Of a stretch of DNA of 64,000 bases, positions 53,374 through 63,999 are shown in pieces; the stretch's first letter is position 1; every line of letters starts with the position of its first letter. The position numbers and the translations under genes were made by a program. The notes under the pieces are model-generated. The model was not told the DNA's origin. It was given only the letters and a program-made list of their open reading frames with translations, and ran no database searches. The stretch is from Porphyridium purpureum (taxonomy: Eukaryota > Rhodophyta > Bangiophyceae > Porphyridiales > Porphyridiaceae). The DNA is taken from contig VRMN01000005.1 of NCBI GenBank assembly GCA_008690995.1, forward strand, positions 124,001 to 188,000, in the 5' to 3' direction.

Positions 53374-54990
53374 TTAAACAGCACTCTTACCCTTCATGCG
53401 CTTCCCTTTCGCGGCGTTTCTCTTGGCATGCCGCGGTGCGGGCTTTGACACGCCTTTCAGACCCTTCTTCTCTTTCAGACGACGGCGCTCGCGGATATTG
53501 AGCATCGGCGACGCTCGCGAGACACCACCGTCCCGAGTAGCCCGAACGCCCTCGTAAGGTCGTAATTTGGCGCCCTCCACAGCTCGTGCACCCGGACGCC
53601 CCGCGCCAGGACCGCCCATGCCACGTGGTCGCACGCGGCCGGCGGGCTCGGACTTGCCGGATGCGGTGCATCGAGATATCCGCAGCCGCCGTCCGCCGCA
53701 TTTCGCGGTGTTGTTCAGTAGCAACGCCTCGGACACCGCAAACTCGTCCTCAAACGCAACGTAGCCAAATCCCTTACCCATACCAGTTCGCTCGTCGCGG
53801 ATGATGCGGACGTTCACAACCGGGCTTCCAACTGGCGTGAAGCAAGCGCGAAGGTCATCTTCGGACGCATTCCAGGCCAGGTTTCCGATAAATACTGAGC
53901 GGCGCGTGTCTGCTTCTGAAATTTGCGCCGTCTTGGACGATTCAAGGTCCACGCGAATGCATTTGCCGAGAAACTCGCTCCCATTCAAGGAACACGCAGT
54001 TTTTGCACTCGCCTCATCTGTGAAGACAATATACGCATTGTAGTTGTCGCGCTGCTCGTGCACCTGTCGCGTCATTGCGGCCACCCGCTTTGGCATGCCC
54101 AGCTTGGGCGGAGCAATGGAGCGCAAACGAACCGATTCAATCTTGCCAAATTGAGAAAACAAGCGTGTAAGCTGCTTTCGCGTTGCGGCAGCCGGTACGT
54201 TGCCGACGAACACGGTTTGCGACTTTCGCAGCTCGTCCTGTAACCTTTTCACCTGTAACTTGGTGTCTCCGACGAGAAGATCCCGACCTTCGGATCCATG
54301 ACGCAGAAGTTCAGCAGCGGACTCGCGCGACTCAAAACGCACAGTGGCACTGCATTCATCCGGTAAAAGCTTGACCGAGACAATCGTGCCAAATTCTGTC
54401 AACACGGTGCGAAGATCCTTCTTCTTCGTACCGGGCGGCACCTTTCGTAGAAGCACAGAGGCGCGGCGAGCCTCGATAAGCTCCTTTTCGGCTAACGCTT
54501 TCGCCTCCTCCTCAGTGACATTGTTAACGGCGGCACTGTTTTCTTCTGGTGTGTCTTCTGTCTTGTCATGGAAATTGTCTACATCTGAGCCTGCCTTGGC
54601 CTCGATAGCGGCCCCGTCCTTGGCATCTTTTCGCTTACGATCCGGCTTTTTCAACTTTTTGGTGCTTACATCACGTTGCTCGGCATCGCCAGTTGCCAAG
54701 GGCAGGCTGTTGCCTTTGTTACCGTCGCTTCCAGTCCGCTTGCGTTTCTCTTTCCGATCAGCACGGCGCGTTCCCACCGCTGGGAGAAAATCAATCTGAT
54801 CAACATCACCTGCTCTCGGAGCGACTTGCGTTTCCTTCAACTTGGTCTTGGATTCGGCCTGGGACTCAGACTCAGACTTGGATTTGGGCTCTGACTCCAA
54901 CTTGACTTTGGACTTTGACTGGGTCTTGCTCGTGTTCTTACTCTTACTCCTATGCTCCTGAGCTGGGAGCGGGACTTGTGTTGTAGTCAT
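53374..54990 (-). CDS. RBM34/Nop12-like nucleolar RNA-binding protein
   Basis: 538 residues with the ATG at 54990 (the longer frame starts at a GTG). The first 170 residues are Lys/Ser/Glu-rich (KSKSESESQAESKTK, EKRKRTGSDGNKG), a typical nucleolar localisation region. A degenerate RRM (SVLLRKVPPGTKKKDL..., about 185-250) is followed by two clear RRMs: TVFVGNVPAAATRKQLTRLF...KIESVRLRS...NAYIVF (about 260-355) and SVFIGNLAWNASEDDLRACF...VVNVRIIRDERTGMGKGFGY (about 363-440). The long insert before NAYIVF and the GKGFGY wording match RBM34/Nop12, which acts in pre-25S/28S rRNA (5.8S) maturation. The C-terminus is basic (RERRRLKEKKGLKG...KGKRMKGK). Confidence 0.88.
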   Translation of the reverse strand: MTTTQVPLPAQEHRSKSKNTSKTQSKSKVKLESEPKSKSESESQAESKTKLKETQVAPRAGDVDQIDFLPAVGTRRADRKEKRKRTGSDGNKGNSLPLATGDAEQRDVSTKKLKKPDRKRKDAKDGAAIEAKAGSDVDNFHDKTEDTPEENSAAVNNVTEEEAKALAEKELIEARRASVLLRKVPPGTKKKDLRTVLTEFGTIVSVKLLPDECSATVRFESRESAAELLRHGSEGRDLLVGDTKLQVKRLQDELRKSQTVFVGNVPAAATRKQLTRLFSQFGKIESVRLRSIAPPKLGMPKRVAAMTRQVHEQRDNYNAYIVFTDEASAKTACSLNGSEFLGKCIRVDLESSKTAQISEADTRRSVFIGNLAWNASEDDLRACFTPVGSPVVNVRIIRDERTGMGKGFGYVAFEDEFAVSEALLLNNTAKCGGRRLRISRCTASGKSEPAGRVRPRGMGGPGAGRPGARAVEGAKLRPYEGVRATRDGGVSRASPMLNIRERRRLKEKKGLKGVSKPAPRHAKRNAAKGKRMKGKSAV

Positions 54991-56061
54991 GTTGAGCACT
55001 TACGACACACTACGTTTCGACAAGGCCTCACGTTGTCGAAATCGTTACAAAAGAGAACTGGAAACACACAGTATCAAGCCAAAACACAAAGCGACTCGGG
55101 TTAGCTTCCTGTCTTGATCGCTATAGATGAAGCAATGTCTTTGAAAGGGACGCAAAGCTGCGGTAGAAACGCGCGCGGCGCGATGGACGAGGTCGAAAGA
55201 ACACGCCCGAACTCGAGCAGAAACGACAGGTGGCGCACGAGGACACACTGGCGCACCAAGGGCTCTTTCATCAATCTCATGTGGATACTCCGCAGCCAAT
55301 CGGACGACCGCAAACACGACCGCCACGCTTGCTTGGATTAAAACAGTCTAAAGTTTTTCTTAATCCTCAAGAGCGTCTGGTGCACCGAATGTGATTCTCA
55401 CCACTGCCTCTCGCACGAACCGCGCAGCCGCCGCCGGCCTGGAAGGCAGCGTTCTGCGCTGCTCCAACGTAACTGAAAAGAGCAAACGTACCTGTCGCTC
55501 TGCGGACTCTCCCAAGAAGCTGTGTATCACACACACACGCACACATCCACCTCGTCTGCTTCTGTGCCCGTCCACCCGAGCCTCCGATGCGCCGCGCACG
55601 GCGGCGTTTCCTTTTCATAGTTGAAATGGCATGTTTGCTTAGAACAAGGTGTGTAAACAAAGGATTAGCCCTGGCCATTCCAAGACGGGCAAGTTCACGA
55701 GTGAAGTGCGGAACCAGAGGCCACGCGGCGGCACTGTTTGGCCGTTAGAGACGGCGCTCCACGTGCCAAGGTCCGCGTGATTCTGCAAACTCATCGCCTG
55801 ACCTCGCGCCGTGCAGGCAGTTTCGACCCGTTCGATACCTTGAGCGGCCACACCTGTCTGGGGTGATCAGACTAAGCGAGAACAAGACGAGGCAGACGGC
55901 CCTTTCCACGACTCAGTCGCTCGTGGTCTGGAAAGGGAGTGAGTGAATCAGTGATCGAAGACGAACGCTGGCATATTCAGCATAGGAGAGCGAGCGAGAG
56001 AGCGAGAGAGAGCGAGAGAGAGTGACAAAAGAAAACACAGAAGAAATACCTGAAACCCATC
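54991..56061. other. 1.07-kb divergent intergenic region
   Basis: Between RBM34 and POLR1A. Carries a GA/GCGA purine microsatellite at 55985-56023, immediately before POLR1A. No CTGTAC word was found here. Small frames have no recognisable motif. Confidence 0.5.
55985..56023. repeat. GAGAGCGA purine repeat in the POLR1A leader
   Basis: An imperfect (GA)n/GCGA run ending 38 bp before the POLR1A ATG, probably in the 5' UTR or core promoter. Confidence 0.85.
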
Positions 56062-59000
56062 ATGGACGCGGTCGCGGCCGAGCCAGATCAGCGTTTGGTC
56101 GTCTTCCAACCAAAGCACTATGGGTTTGGGTTCTACAGCGCTGACCAGGTGCGAAGAATGTCGGTCAAGGCCGTAGTGCATACGGTAAGCCAGGACGAGT
56201 TTGGACGCAGCATTCCCGGTGGATTGTATGATCTGGCCATGGGTCCCGTGAACCCGCAGACAGAGTGCGCAACCTGCGGGTTAGGTTGGACAGAGTGTCC
56301 TGGTCATTTCGGCCACATCGAGCTCGTGTCGCCTGTCGTGCACCCGCTGCTATTTGCTTCGCTGTTCAGGGTGCTGCAATCGAAATGTTGGTCGTGCCAC
56401 GAATTTCGCGCACCCGCTTTGGTTAAGCGCTTACTCAAATCAACACTGCGTGTCATGCGCGATGAGGATGCTTTTCAGGCCGGGACCGTGTCCGCGATGC
56501 TTACCGCCTGGAGAAGTGCTCTTAGCGCATCAGCAGAAGCTGGCGCGAACGGGATCGAGAGCAGCATCGAGGCTCTGTTGACACGAGTCGATGCTGAGTG
56601 GCAGCAGTACGGCAGCTTTACGCGCCGGTCGGGTGCTGCTGGTAAGAGCGGTGCGTTGGATCGCGTGGGCGCGGGCATGACAGCTACCCATGTCACGCGC
56701 CACTCGCATGCCGCCAAGCTTCTGCTCAAGGAGTTTTACACGATGTGCCACCAGCGGAAACAGTGCGCATCGTGTGGGTTCCTTCAGGTAAAACTCTCGA
56801 GGCGCAAACTTCGCGTGTACCGTAGATCAAAAGGGACTTCTGCCTCGGTACTTGGCAGCTTGACGTCCGACAAGGCCATGCGTGAGAGCGCAGACATTGA
56901 AGTTTCTGACATTGAGGACGACGCCGATACCCCGACCGAAGGAAAACTTGATCGTGCCGTACGTGGAGAGGACGAAATGGATTACAGCGATCCAGTGGCG
57001 CATGCGGCCATGCCGCCTCGCACGGGCGTGAAAGAGAAAGGACGCGGCGACGACATGTCCACCGGTGTCGGCGACGCAAGCAACAAATTGAGGCTCCAGA
57101 TCGTACCAACGCTCGAACTACGGAATCAAATAGGAAAACTTTGGGAACATGAGAAGTCTCTATGTCGGCAAATTTGGCACTTGTACGGCGCAGAAACGGC
57201 GAATGAGGAGGACACAAAAGGTCCAGAGACCAGTCCAACTGATTTGTTTTTCCTTCACGTGCTGATTGTTCCCCCGAACCGGTTCCGGCCCACCAGCAAA
57301 AGCGAGGACGGCGGACCGGACCATGAACACGTGCAAAATGTGGCATACGCGTCGATCATGAAGGTGAATCGGCAAGTGCGTGAAAGTGCGGACAAGGCGG
57401 TCAGAAAGGACGCTTCCAAGACGGACCGCGAGGCGTACATGCAGGCACTGCTGATGCTTCAAGACGCAGTGTGCAGCCTAATCGACCCGACCTTAACCGT
57501 GATGCGAAAAAGCGCGACAAGTGCATTGGGAGAGCTAGCAGGTGTGCGGCAAGTGCTGGAGAAGAAAACGGGATTGTTCCGCTGGAACATCATGGGCAAG
57601 CGCACTAACCATTCTGCGCGCTCGGTGATCGGTCCGGATGTCTTTTTGGACACGAATGAATTGGGCGTACCTGAGGCCTTTGCACGAAAGCTTACCATTA
57701 TCGAATCCGTCAACGCGTTCAATATCGAGCGCCTCACTAAATGCGTGCTAAATGGGCCGGACGTACACCCGGGCGCCAATTTCGTGGACGTGCCAGGCAA
57801 AGGCCGTACGAATCTGCTTTCGAGCAAGGCGCGTTCACGAGAGGCGCAAGCGCGGCAGCTGGGTGTCGAGATGACAGCGGATGGTGGAGTTGACGGCGCC
57901 GAGCAAGGTAGCGCTGGACTAACACAACAGACACAGCGCAAAGTCGGACGGCACCTGCGCACGGGAGACATTGTTTTATTTAATCGGCAGCCGTCCCTGC
58001 ACCGGGCGTCGATCATGGCGCACCGTGTGCGTGTGCTTCCTGGCGAAAAAACGCTGCGCATGCATTATGCGAATTGCGGATCGTACAACGCCGATTTTGA
58101 CGGTGACGAGATGAACATGTACGTTCCACAGCATCTTGGCGCGATCGCGGAGGGCAGCGTGATCGCACTGGCGGACCATCAATACGTCACGCCTACCTCT
58201 GGCGCGCCGGTGCGCGGGCTTATCCAGGATCACGTGCTTGCAGGCGTGCTGCTCACCAAGCGGGACACCTTTCTGGATCGTGCCACTTTTCAGCAACTGC
58301 TCTACTCTGCAGTTGCGCGAGGCTTGCACGAGGAGAACGGTCAAGGAAGTATATTTGCCTCCTTTCGCATGCCTTTGCCTGCGATCCTGCGCCCGCAAGC
58401 TCTCTGGACAGGAAAGCAGCTAACTTCTGCGCTCATCCGGTTGGTAGCCGGGCTCGAGATGCCTTCGCAGGTTGCGTTTGAATCGGACGGCCATGGCCGC
58501 GGGGAGCGAGTACCGAGAGGCATATTTCTAACGTCTCGCTCGCGCACAAAGGCAGACATGGTTGGGGATGAGACTACGGTCATTTTCAGAGATGGGGAGC
58601 TCCTTCGGGGCGTGCTGGACAAGAACCAATTTGGTGCATCATCTTTTGGCTTGGTGCATGCATTTTTTGAGCTGTACGGAGCGGAGAAGGCCGGACAGCT
58701 TCTATCGTGTCTGAGCAGGCTCTTTACCTGGTTTCTACGCATGGTGGGTCACACAACGGGTGTCGGCGATTTGTTACTGACACCCACAGCCGAATCAGAG
58801 CGTGCGCGTATTTTGCACGACGCTCGTGCGCATGTCGGCAAGAGCGTGCTCGCCAAGCTGTGCGGGCAGAGCTCACCGTTTGCCACCCATATGGCGGCTG
58901 CTCGCGCTTTTGAAGAAATGACAATTGCAGACACTGGATTTGAGGCACGAGTGGACGCGGCAATGAAGTCAGCGCTGGCTAGCGTGACCTCGAGCGTCAT

Positions 59001-61434
59001 GGAGAGCTGCTTTGGTTTCGGTACGCTTCAACGCGCCTTCCCGCAAAATGGATTTCAGCTCATGACAGGCACCGGCGCCAAGGGCTCGGCAGTCAACTCG
59101 GCTCAGATTTCGTGTCAGCTCGGCCAGACGAGTCTCGAGGGCGCACGGGTACCACGTAGCGCAGCAGGTAACACACTTCCATGCTTTGAGCCGTTCGACG
59201 TGTCAGCGCGAGCTGGTGGCTTTATCTCGAATCGCTTCCTCACGGGCTTAAAGCCCGCCGAGTATTTCCTGCACTGCATGGCCGGTCGTGAAGGACTCAT
59301 CGACACCGCTGTTAAGACTGCACGCTCCGGGTACTTGCAGCGCTGCCTCGTCAAGCACCTCGAAGGCATCAAGCTCGAATATGACCATACAGTGCGTGAC
59401 GCAGACGGTCAAGTTATCCAGTTTTTGTACGGGGAGGATGGACTAGACCCGTCCAAGGTTGGATGGTTGCTTAAAGAGATGCAATGGCAGCTAGACAATG
59501 TGCATCAGCTGCGGCGGCTGGGCAATGGCGGCACTCGCACTGATACTGTTTCTGTTGAGCGATGGATGCACGAGGTACCAGAGGGCTGGAAGCACCAGTT
59601 CGCTTCCGGGGCCGCAGATTCACAATCAAATCATGTCTTACTCGACAAGCTTGGACCTGGTGGGGTGAATGTCTTGGGAGGTGTGTCGGAGCGATACCGC
59701 GCAGCAATCGAGCAATTGGTGAGCAAGAAGGCGACGCCTGTCGCAAGTACGCCAGCGTCACAGCCAGACACGAGCAAAAAGCACATGACCGGAGCAGAAA
59801 TTGAGCGCTTCATGATGCAGCGCTACCAGCAGTCTTTGATGCAACCGGGTGAAGCTGTAGGTGTGGTTGCAGCCCAAAGTATCGGCGAGCCTTCCACGCA
59901 AATGACGCTGAACACCTTTCACTTTGCCGGGATGGGCGCAGCACACGTGACTCTGGGTATTCCTAGGCTCCGTGAGCTACTGATGACCGCCTCTGAGAAG
60001 CCCAAAACGCCCATGATGCAGCTCCCGCTGCGCGAGCATGTGTCGCATACTACGGCGGAGCGTCTTGCTTGGCAAATGCGCCGCATTACTCTGAATGATC
60101 TCATGACCGGAGTGTCCGTTCGTATGCTGAACCTGCACAAAAAGGATGGCGTCCACAGCGATCACGTAAGCTTTGAACTCACCCTGCATCTTATCAAGGC
60201 AGAGTTGTACTTGCCGCTGCTGAATCTGTCCGCGGACGATATTGCGCGCGTTTGCCGCCAGAAGCTGAAGCCGACATTGGCGCGTATGTTGAAAGTGCAC
60301 TTGCAGAAGGTGCGCTTGTACAAGGAAGGGCGAGGAACACAAACTCTAGAGAAGCGCACAGGCGGCGGTGATGACGATTCCGGTGATAATGCATCAGAAG
60401 CGGAAATTGCCGCCGGCGACGATGAAACAGCGAAGCACGACTCGGCGATCGAGGGCGACAGTGGAGCAGAGCGGGACAGCGATGCGGAAGATATGGAAGA
60501 TGGGGAGGAGAACGATAGCGAAACCAGTGCGAGCGAGCTGAACCAAGACGCGAGCCTCTCAATGGACCGAGAGCACTCGGAGGATGAATCATTCTCGGAA
60601 GGATCAGGCGAGGAGATTAGTGAAAAGCATCACCGCAAGGCACACCAAAAACGTGCGCTTTCTCACTCTTCAGTTCTCGCAGGTGGTGAGGTCGATGCGA
60701 CTGCGAAGGTTGATGAAGGCGTCATTGCTGCCATGCACGAGGGAGAAAGCAGAGTTGACACAGTCGATGAGGATCAGCGAGATGACAAGTTTCGAAATGG
60801 AGGAACGTCCGGAGATGACTTTGTCGTCAGTGATACGATGGAATGGGTGCGCTTCACGCAGCCGCTCGACACCAGGATGCAGTTTTGTGTTGATTGGCAC
60901 ACGCTCGTTGTAGCAGCCTCGAAATTAGCGGTTGTGAATGAGATCAGTGACGTGCGTCGCGCATTTGTCGAGGTCGATGAAGCCAGCGAGTCCGGGATGC
61001 GCTTGACTGTGGAGGGCTCGAATCTTCAGGCCGCATGGGGCTACGATACGATGGCCGACCTGTCGAAAATCTACACGAACGATATACACGCTACGCTTAT
61101 CACGTATGGAGTGGAGGCGGCGCGCGCGCTGATTGTGAGGGAGCTAGGTATGGTGTTTGAGGCATATGGCATCCCTGTGGACCGGCGGCATCTCATGTTG
61201 ATTGCCGACTACCAGACGGTCAATGGAGACTGGCGTGCTTTCAACCGACTCAGCATGCTTTCAGCACCAAGCGTCTTCCAACGCGTCACTTTTGAAACGG
61301 CTACGTCATTCCTGACGGACTCTGCTCTGTATGGGGACATCGACTCCATGGCCAATCCGTCTGCAGCCATTGCGTTGGGAGTCCCGCCCGCAATCGGTAC
61401 CGGCGCGGTTGCGCTGGTACCGAATCTGATCTAG
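56062..61434 (+). CDS. POLR1A: RNA polymerase I largest subunit (RPA1/A190)
   Basis: 1790 residues from the ATG at 56062. Makes the 35S/45S pre-rRNA in the nucleolus. The N-terminal zinc-binding clamp motif CATCGLGWTECPGHFGH (about 71-86), CWSCHEF next; NRQPSLHRASIMAHRVR; the metal A site NADFDGDEMN (676-685); QMTLNTFHFAGMGAAHVT with QPGEAVGVVAAQSIGEPST (about 1258-1290) for the trigger-loop region. It is assigned to Pol I rather than Pol II or III by the length, the lack of a heptad CTD, and an acidic disordered insert in the jaw region (about 1430-1600), typical of A190. The C-terminal cleft-closing region is present (LMLIADYQTVNGDWRAFNR). The insert is longer here than in most A190 proteins known to me. 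Confidence 0.96.
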   Translation: MDAVAAEPDQRLVVFQPKHYGFGFYSADQVRRMSVKAVVHTVSQDEFGRSIPGGLYDLAMGPVNPQTECATCGLGWTECPGHFGHIELVSPVVHPLLFASLFRVLQSKCWSCHEFRAPALVKRLLKSTLRVMRDEDAFQAGTVSAMLTAWRSALSASAEAGANGIESSIEALLTRVDAEWQQYGSFTRRSGAAGKSGALDRVGAGMTATHVTRHSHAAKLLLKEFYTMCHQRKQCASCGFLQVKLSRRKLRVYRRSKGTSASVLGSLTSDKAMRESADIEVSDIEDDADTPTEGKLDRAVRGEDEMDYSDPVAHAAMPPRTGVKEKGRGDDMSTGVGDASNKLRLQIVPTLELRNQIGKLWEHEKSLCRQIWHLYGAETANEEDTKGPETSPTDLFFLHVLIVPPNRFRPTSKSEDGGPDHEHVQNVAYASIMKVNRQVRESADKAVRKDASKTDREAYMQALLMLQDAVCSLIDPTLTVMRKSATSALGELAGVRQVLEKKTGLFRWNIMGKRTNHSARSVIGPDVFLDTNELGVPEAFARKLTIIESVNAFNIERLTKCVLNGPDVHPGANFVDVPGKGRTNLLSSKARSREAQARQLGVEMTADGGVDGAEQGSAGLTQQTQRKVGRHLRTGDIVLFNRQPSLHRASIMAHRVRVLPGEKTLRMHYANCGSYNADFDGDEMNMYVPQHLGAIAEGSVIALADHQYVTPTSGAPVRGLIQDHVLAGVLLTKRDTFLDRATFQQLLYSAVARGLHEENGQGSIFASFRMPLPAILRPQALWTGKQLTSALIRLVAGLEMPSQVAFESDGHGRGERVPRGIFLTSRSRTKADMVGDETTVIFRDGELLRGVLDKNQFGASSFGLVHAFFELYGAEKAGQLLSCLSRLFTWFLRMVGHTTGVGDLLLTPTAESERARILHDARAHVGKSVLAKLCGQSSPFATHMAAARAFEEMTIADTGFEARVDAAMKSALASVTSSVMESCFGFGTLQRAFPQNGFQLMTGTGAKGSAVNSAQISCQLGQTSLEGARVPRSAAGNTLPCFEPFDVSARAGGFISNRFLTGLKPAEYFLHCMAGREGLIDTAVKTARSGYLQRCLVKHLEGIKLEYDHTVRDADGQVIQFLYGEDGLDPSKVGWLLKEMQWQLDNVHQLRRLGNGGTRTDTVSVERWMHEVPEGWKHQFASGAADSQSNHVLLDKLGPGGVNVLGGVSERYRAAIEQLVSKKATPVASTPASQPDTSKKHMTGAEIERFMMQRYQQSLMQPGEAVGVVAAQSIGEPSTQMTLNTFHFAGMGAAHVTLGIPRLRELLMTASEKPKTPMMQLPLREHVSHTTAERLAWQMRRITLNDLMTGVSVRMLNLHKKDGVHSDHVSFELTLHLIKAELYLPLLNLSADDIARVCRQKLKPTLARMLKVHLQKVRLYKEGRGTQTLEKRTGGGDDDSGDNASEAEIAAGDDETAKHDSAIEGDSGAERDSDAEDMEDGEENDSETSASELNQDASLSMDREHSEDESFSEGSGEEISEKHHRKAHQKRALSHSSVLAGGEVDATAKVDEGVIAAMHEGESRVDTVDEDQRDDKFRNGGTSGDDFVVSDTMEWVRFTQPLDTRMQFCVDWHTLVVAASKLAVVNEISDVRRAFVEVDEASESGMRLTVEGSNLQAAWGYDTMADLSKIYTNDIHATLITYGVEAARALIVRELGMVFEAYGIPVDRRHLMLIADYQTVNGDWRAFNRLSMLSAPSVFQRVTFETATSFLTDSALYGDIDSMANPSAAIALGVPPAIGTGAVALVPNLI

Positions 61435-61926
61435 GCTCATTTGAAGTTGTGACAAGATTTGAGAGCCCTAGTCTGTCGTAACTTGTTGACGGAGAGAGCT
61501 TGTCTAAGTCTAGATGGGCATTCGGACGCTCTACGACGCCAAAGGAAGCAAAGGCTTGCGGTCATCTAAGCGAGTGCGTGCCATGAGGACAGAGTAAAAC
61601 CCATTAATGTTCCGAGAACTGACGTCTTGCTAGCCAGTGCTTCTTTGGTGAAATTCATTGTCGTTCAATGCTGCTGCAATTGCAGATTCAAACGTTATAT
61701 TGCGCGCATTCCCCTTCCACACGCTTTCGCCGGTGCCATGCTTCAGCTGTCGTTACTTTGCAGAATCCAGCACCACAAAAGCCTGATCGTGCCCACTCAA
61801 ATTGACGGACTTGACGGCTTGAGACAGTTTCGACAAAAATGATGCTCTCACCAAATGCATTCAGCGGAATTCGTCGAACCCCGAGAAAACTTTACATATC
61901 TATCGTGGTTTTCGTTTCGATTACGT
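61435..61926. other. Convergent 3' intergenic region
   Basis: About 490 bp between POLR1A and eIF3b stops. Slightly AT-richer than coding DNA. No gene-like frame or structured element recognised. Confidence 0.45.
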
Positions 61927-63999
61927 CTAGTCACGATCATCATCACTGTTCACCAGTTTGCCACGCTCCATGTCGACTTCTTCGCGAAGCTCAACTACAT
62001 GCTCAATGACGGTCTCGATCCTTCTAAAGCCCAGCGAAGCACCATCCTGCGGTATTCTTGTCGCATCATAATCAAACTTACCGCCACGTGCGCGCATACG
62101 CATCTCACGCTCGAGCTCGAAGCGTTCTGCAGCCTGCTGCAGAATACGCTGCCATTCCTCTCGCTCACGTTGACGTGTTGCTGCTTTGCCAGAACGTCTG
62201 CTCTCTTTGAGCTCCTGATCCTCCTTTTCGTAACGATCGCGGAAGGATTTGATATTCTTCTTCATCTCATTTAGCTGGGACTTGACCAGCACTGAAGGTG
62301 GAGTAGGGCGCCAAAGAAACTCATAGAAAACGTCATGGCCGGCTGAGTGCAGTTCGCGACCCACACAATTCCAAATCATGTAACCACTTTCGAGCGAGCT
62401 GCGCTGAAAAGGAACGCTCGACGCAACAAAGCGACCCGATGGATCCCATTTGACATCCGTAGCCTGGAAGTGCTCTCCTGAACTGATTATTTCCTTGTCA
62501 GACACGTGCACCCACTCAAGTGAGCCGTTCTGTGTGGAAGTTAGCCCGGCCAGGAGAAGAATGCTGCCTTGCGGCGACCAAAACAAGTGCGAGATTGTCT
62601 TTTGTTCCAGCGTCCAAACAGGCTTAATCATATCCACAGATGCTGCCGCGCCGGGTGCGGGATTGCCCTGCATCGTGTGGATTTGGACATCCCACCGTCC
62701 ACCAGGCGAGCCATCGGAGAGCATAAAAGCAAAGCGATGTCCCCTCGGTTCCCAGCCAAAATTTGTGATCGATTCTCCCTCTTTAAATTCCATCGTCTCA
62801 ATCGGAATTCCCTTCGGCCGCATGCGAAACAACTCCAGGGTCGGGAAGCGGCCCTTCTTGCTCTTTGTCATGCGATTCACGAGGCAGCACAAATAGTCGC
62901 CCTGAGGGTGCCAGTTCATGACAATGCCGTCCACTGAGAAAAGTGCGTTATTGCGCAGCTCGCGCTTGGAAGGCAGCTCCAGTAGCGTGACACGCGCAGG
63001 CGCGTCGCTGTTCTCTGGTGTCCAGTACGCCATCACGTTATCCGTCGGCGACCACGTAAAGCGCTGCACATCGGGTATCTTGATGCTTTTCTTGTCGAGC
63101 AAGCTCATTGTCTCCACGCCGTACACTGAGATGACACCGGGGCCCATGCGAGCAAACATCGAGTCCTCGTGATTCCATGTAAAGACAGGCCACTCCATTT
63201 TCTTGCCCGCAGGCTCGCCGAGAAACCCACGCAAGCAGCGCCCTGTTGCAACCTCCCACACCTTGATGCTTTGCGGGTCCTTGGGATTGTCGCGCTCCAC
63301 CTCTAACGCATTCGATGTGATGACGTATTTTTCGTTTGGTGAGAAAAGTGCAAACTTGACGTTCTTGTGCGGGAATCGCACCACCTTTTCCCACGCACTA
63401 CCACCCCACAGCGCGATACCTTGTGCGTGGAAGGTTGTTAGGTACGAGCCACGCGGTGACCACAGCACCTTGCTGTCCGTCCAATGCGTGCGCGCATAGT
63501 CGCGCTCCGCGCGCAGCACTGAATCCTGCCAGTAGATTTCCGTCTCATCTCCGTGGCGTATGCAGAACTGCTCGCGCCCGCGCACATCCATCAGCCACGC
63601 ACTGGTATCCACCACCGTGGCGGGTGCCTGCTTGAGCCGCGCCACCTCGTCCGGCTCACGAAAGTCGTCCGTCACTGCTTGCACGCGACGCACGTCTGCG
63701 AGCGAGCACGTCACCAGCTGGTGGTTCTTGTCCAGCTGGTAGCCGTTTGTTGCCTTGAGCGCCATTTCCGCATGCGACGGTTTCTTGTAGCGCACGATCG
63801 CAAACCCTTTACTCTGCTGCGTCGCGGCGTCCACGGGCAGAAAGACCCCTCCGTCGCTGGCACCGGGCGTCTGTGCTTGGCCATCGGCCGACGTACTTGT
63901 GACCACTGGCGCCAGCTGCCCGATCTCCTTGAAGATCTTGAGCAGCACGCCGCGCAGCTTGTCGACCTTGTCCAGCCCGACGCGCGGCAAGTTATCCAC
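61927..63999 (-). CDS. EIF3B: Translation initiation factor eIF3 subunit b, 5' partial
   Basis: 691 codons in the window; the frame is open to the right edge and its first codon is a GTG for Val, so the start lies outside. The visible protein begins inside the RRM (VDNLPRVGLDKVDKLRGVLLKIF, compare VVDNLPVVGPDKLEKL), with GFAIVRYKKPSHAEMAL as RNP1. Then comes the nine-bladed beta-propeller (about 130-590), with family phrases such as KVLWSPRGSYLTTFHAQGIALWGG, MNWHPQGDYLCCLVNRMTK, and ALFRNNALF-like SKRELRNNALFSV. The C-terminal helix (FEFLWRPTPPSVL...RYEKEDQELKESRR) binds eIF3i/g. eIF3b scaffolds eIF3 on the 40S subunit. Only a short N-terminal acidic region should be missing. Confidence 0.95.
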   Translation of the reverse strand: MDNLPRVGLDKVDKLRGVLLKIFKEIGQLAPVVTSTSADGQAQTPGASDGGVFLPVDAATQQSKGFAIVRYKKPSHAEMALKATNGYQLDKNHQLVTCSLADVRRVQAVTDDFREPDEVARLKQAPATVVDTSAWLMDVRGREQFCIRHGDETEIYWQDSVLRAERDYARTHWTDSKVLWSPRGSYLTTFHAQGIALWGGSAWEKVVRFPHKNVKFALFSPNEKYVITSNALEVERDNPKDPQSIKVWEVATGRCLRGFLGEPAGKKMEWPVFTWNHEDSMFARMGPGVISVYGVETMSLLDKKSIKIPDVQRFTWSPTDNVMAYWTPENSDAPARVTLLELPSKRELRNNALFSVDGIVMNWHPQGDYLCCLVNRMTKSKKGRFPTLELFRMRPKGIPIETMEFKEGESITNFGWEPRGHRFAFMLSDGSPGGRWDVQIHTMQGNPAPGAAASVDMIKPVWTLEQKTISHLFWSPQGSILLLAGLTSTQNGSLEWVHVSDKEIISSGEHFQATDVKWDPSGRFVASSVPFQRSSLESGYMIWNCVGRELHSAGHDVFYEFLWRPTPPSVLVKSQLNEMKKNIKSFRDRYEKEDQELKESRRSGKAATRQREREEWQRILQQAAERFELEREMRMRARGGKFDYDATRIPQDGASLGFRRIETVIEHVVELREEVDMERGKLVNSDDDRD

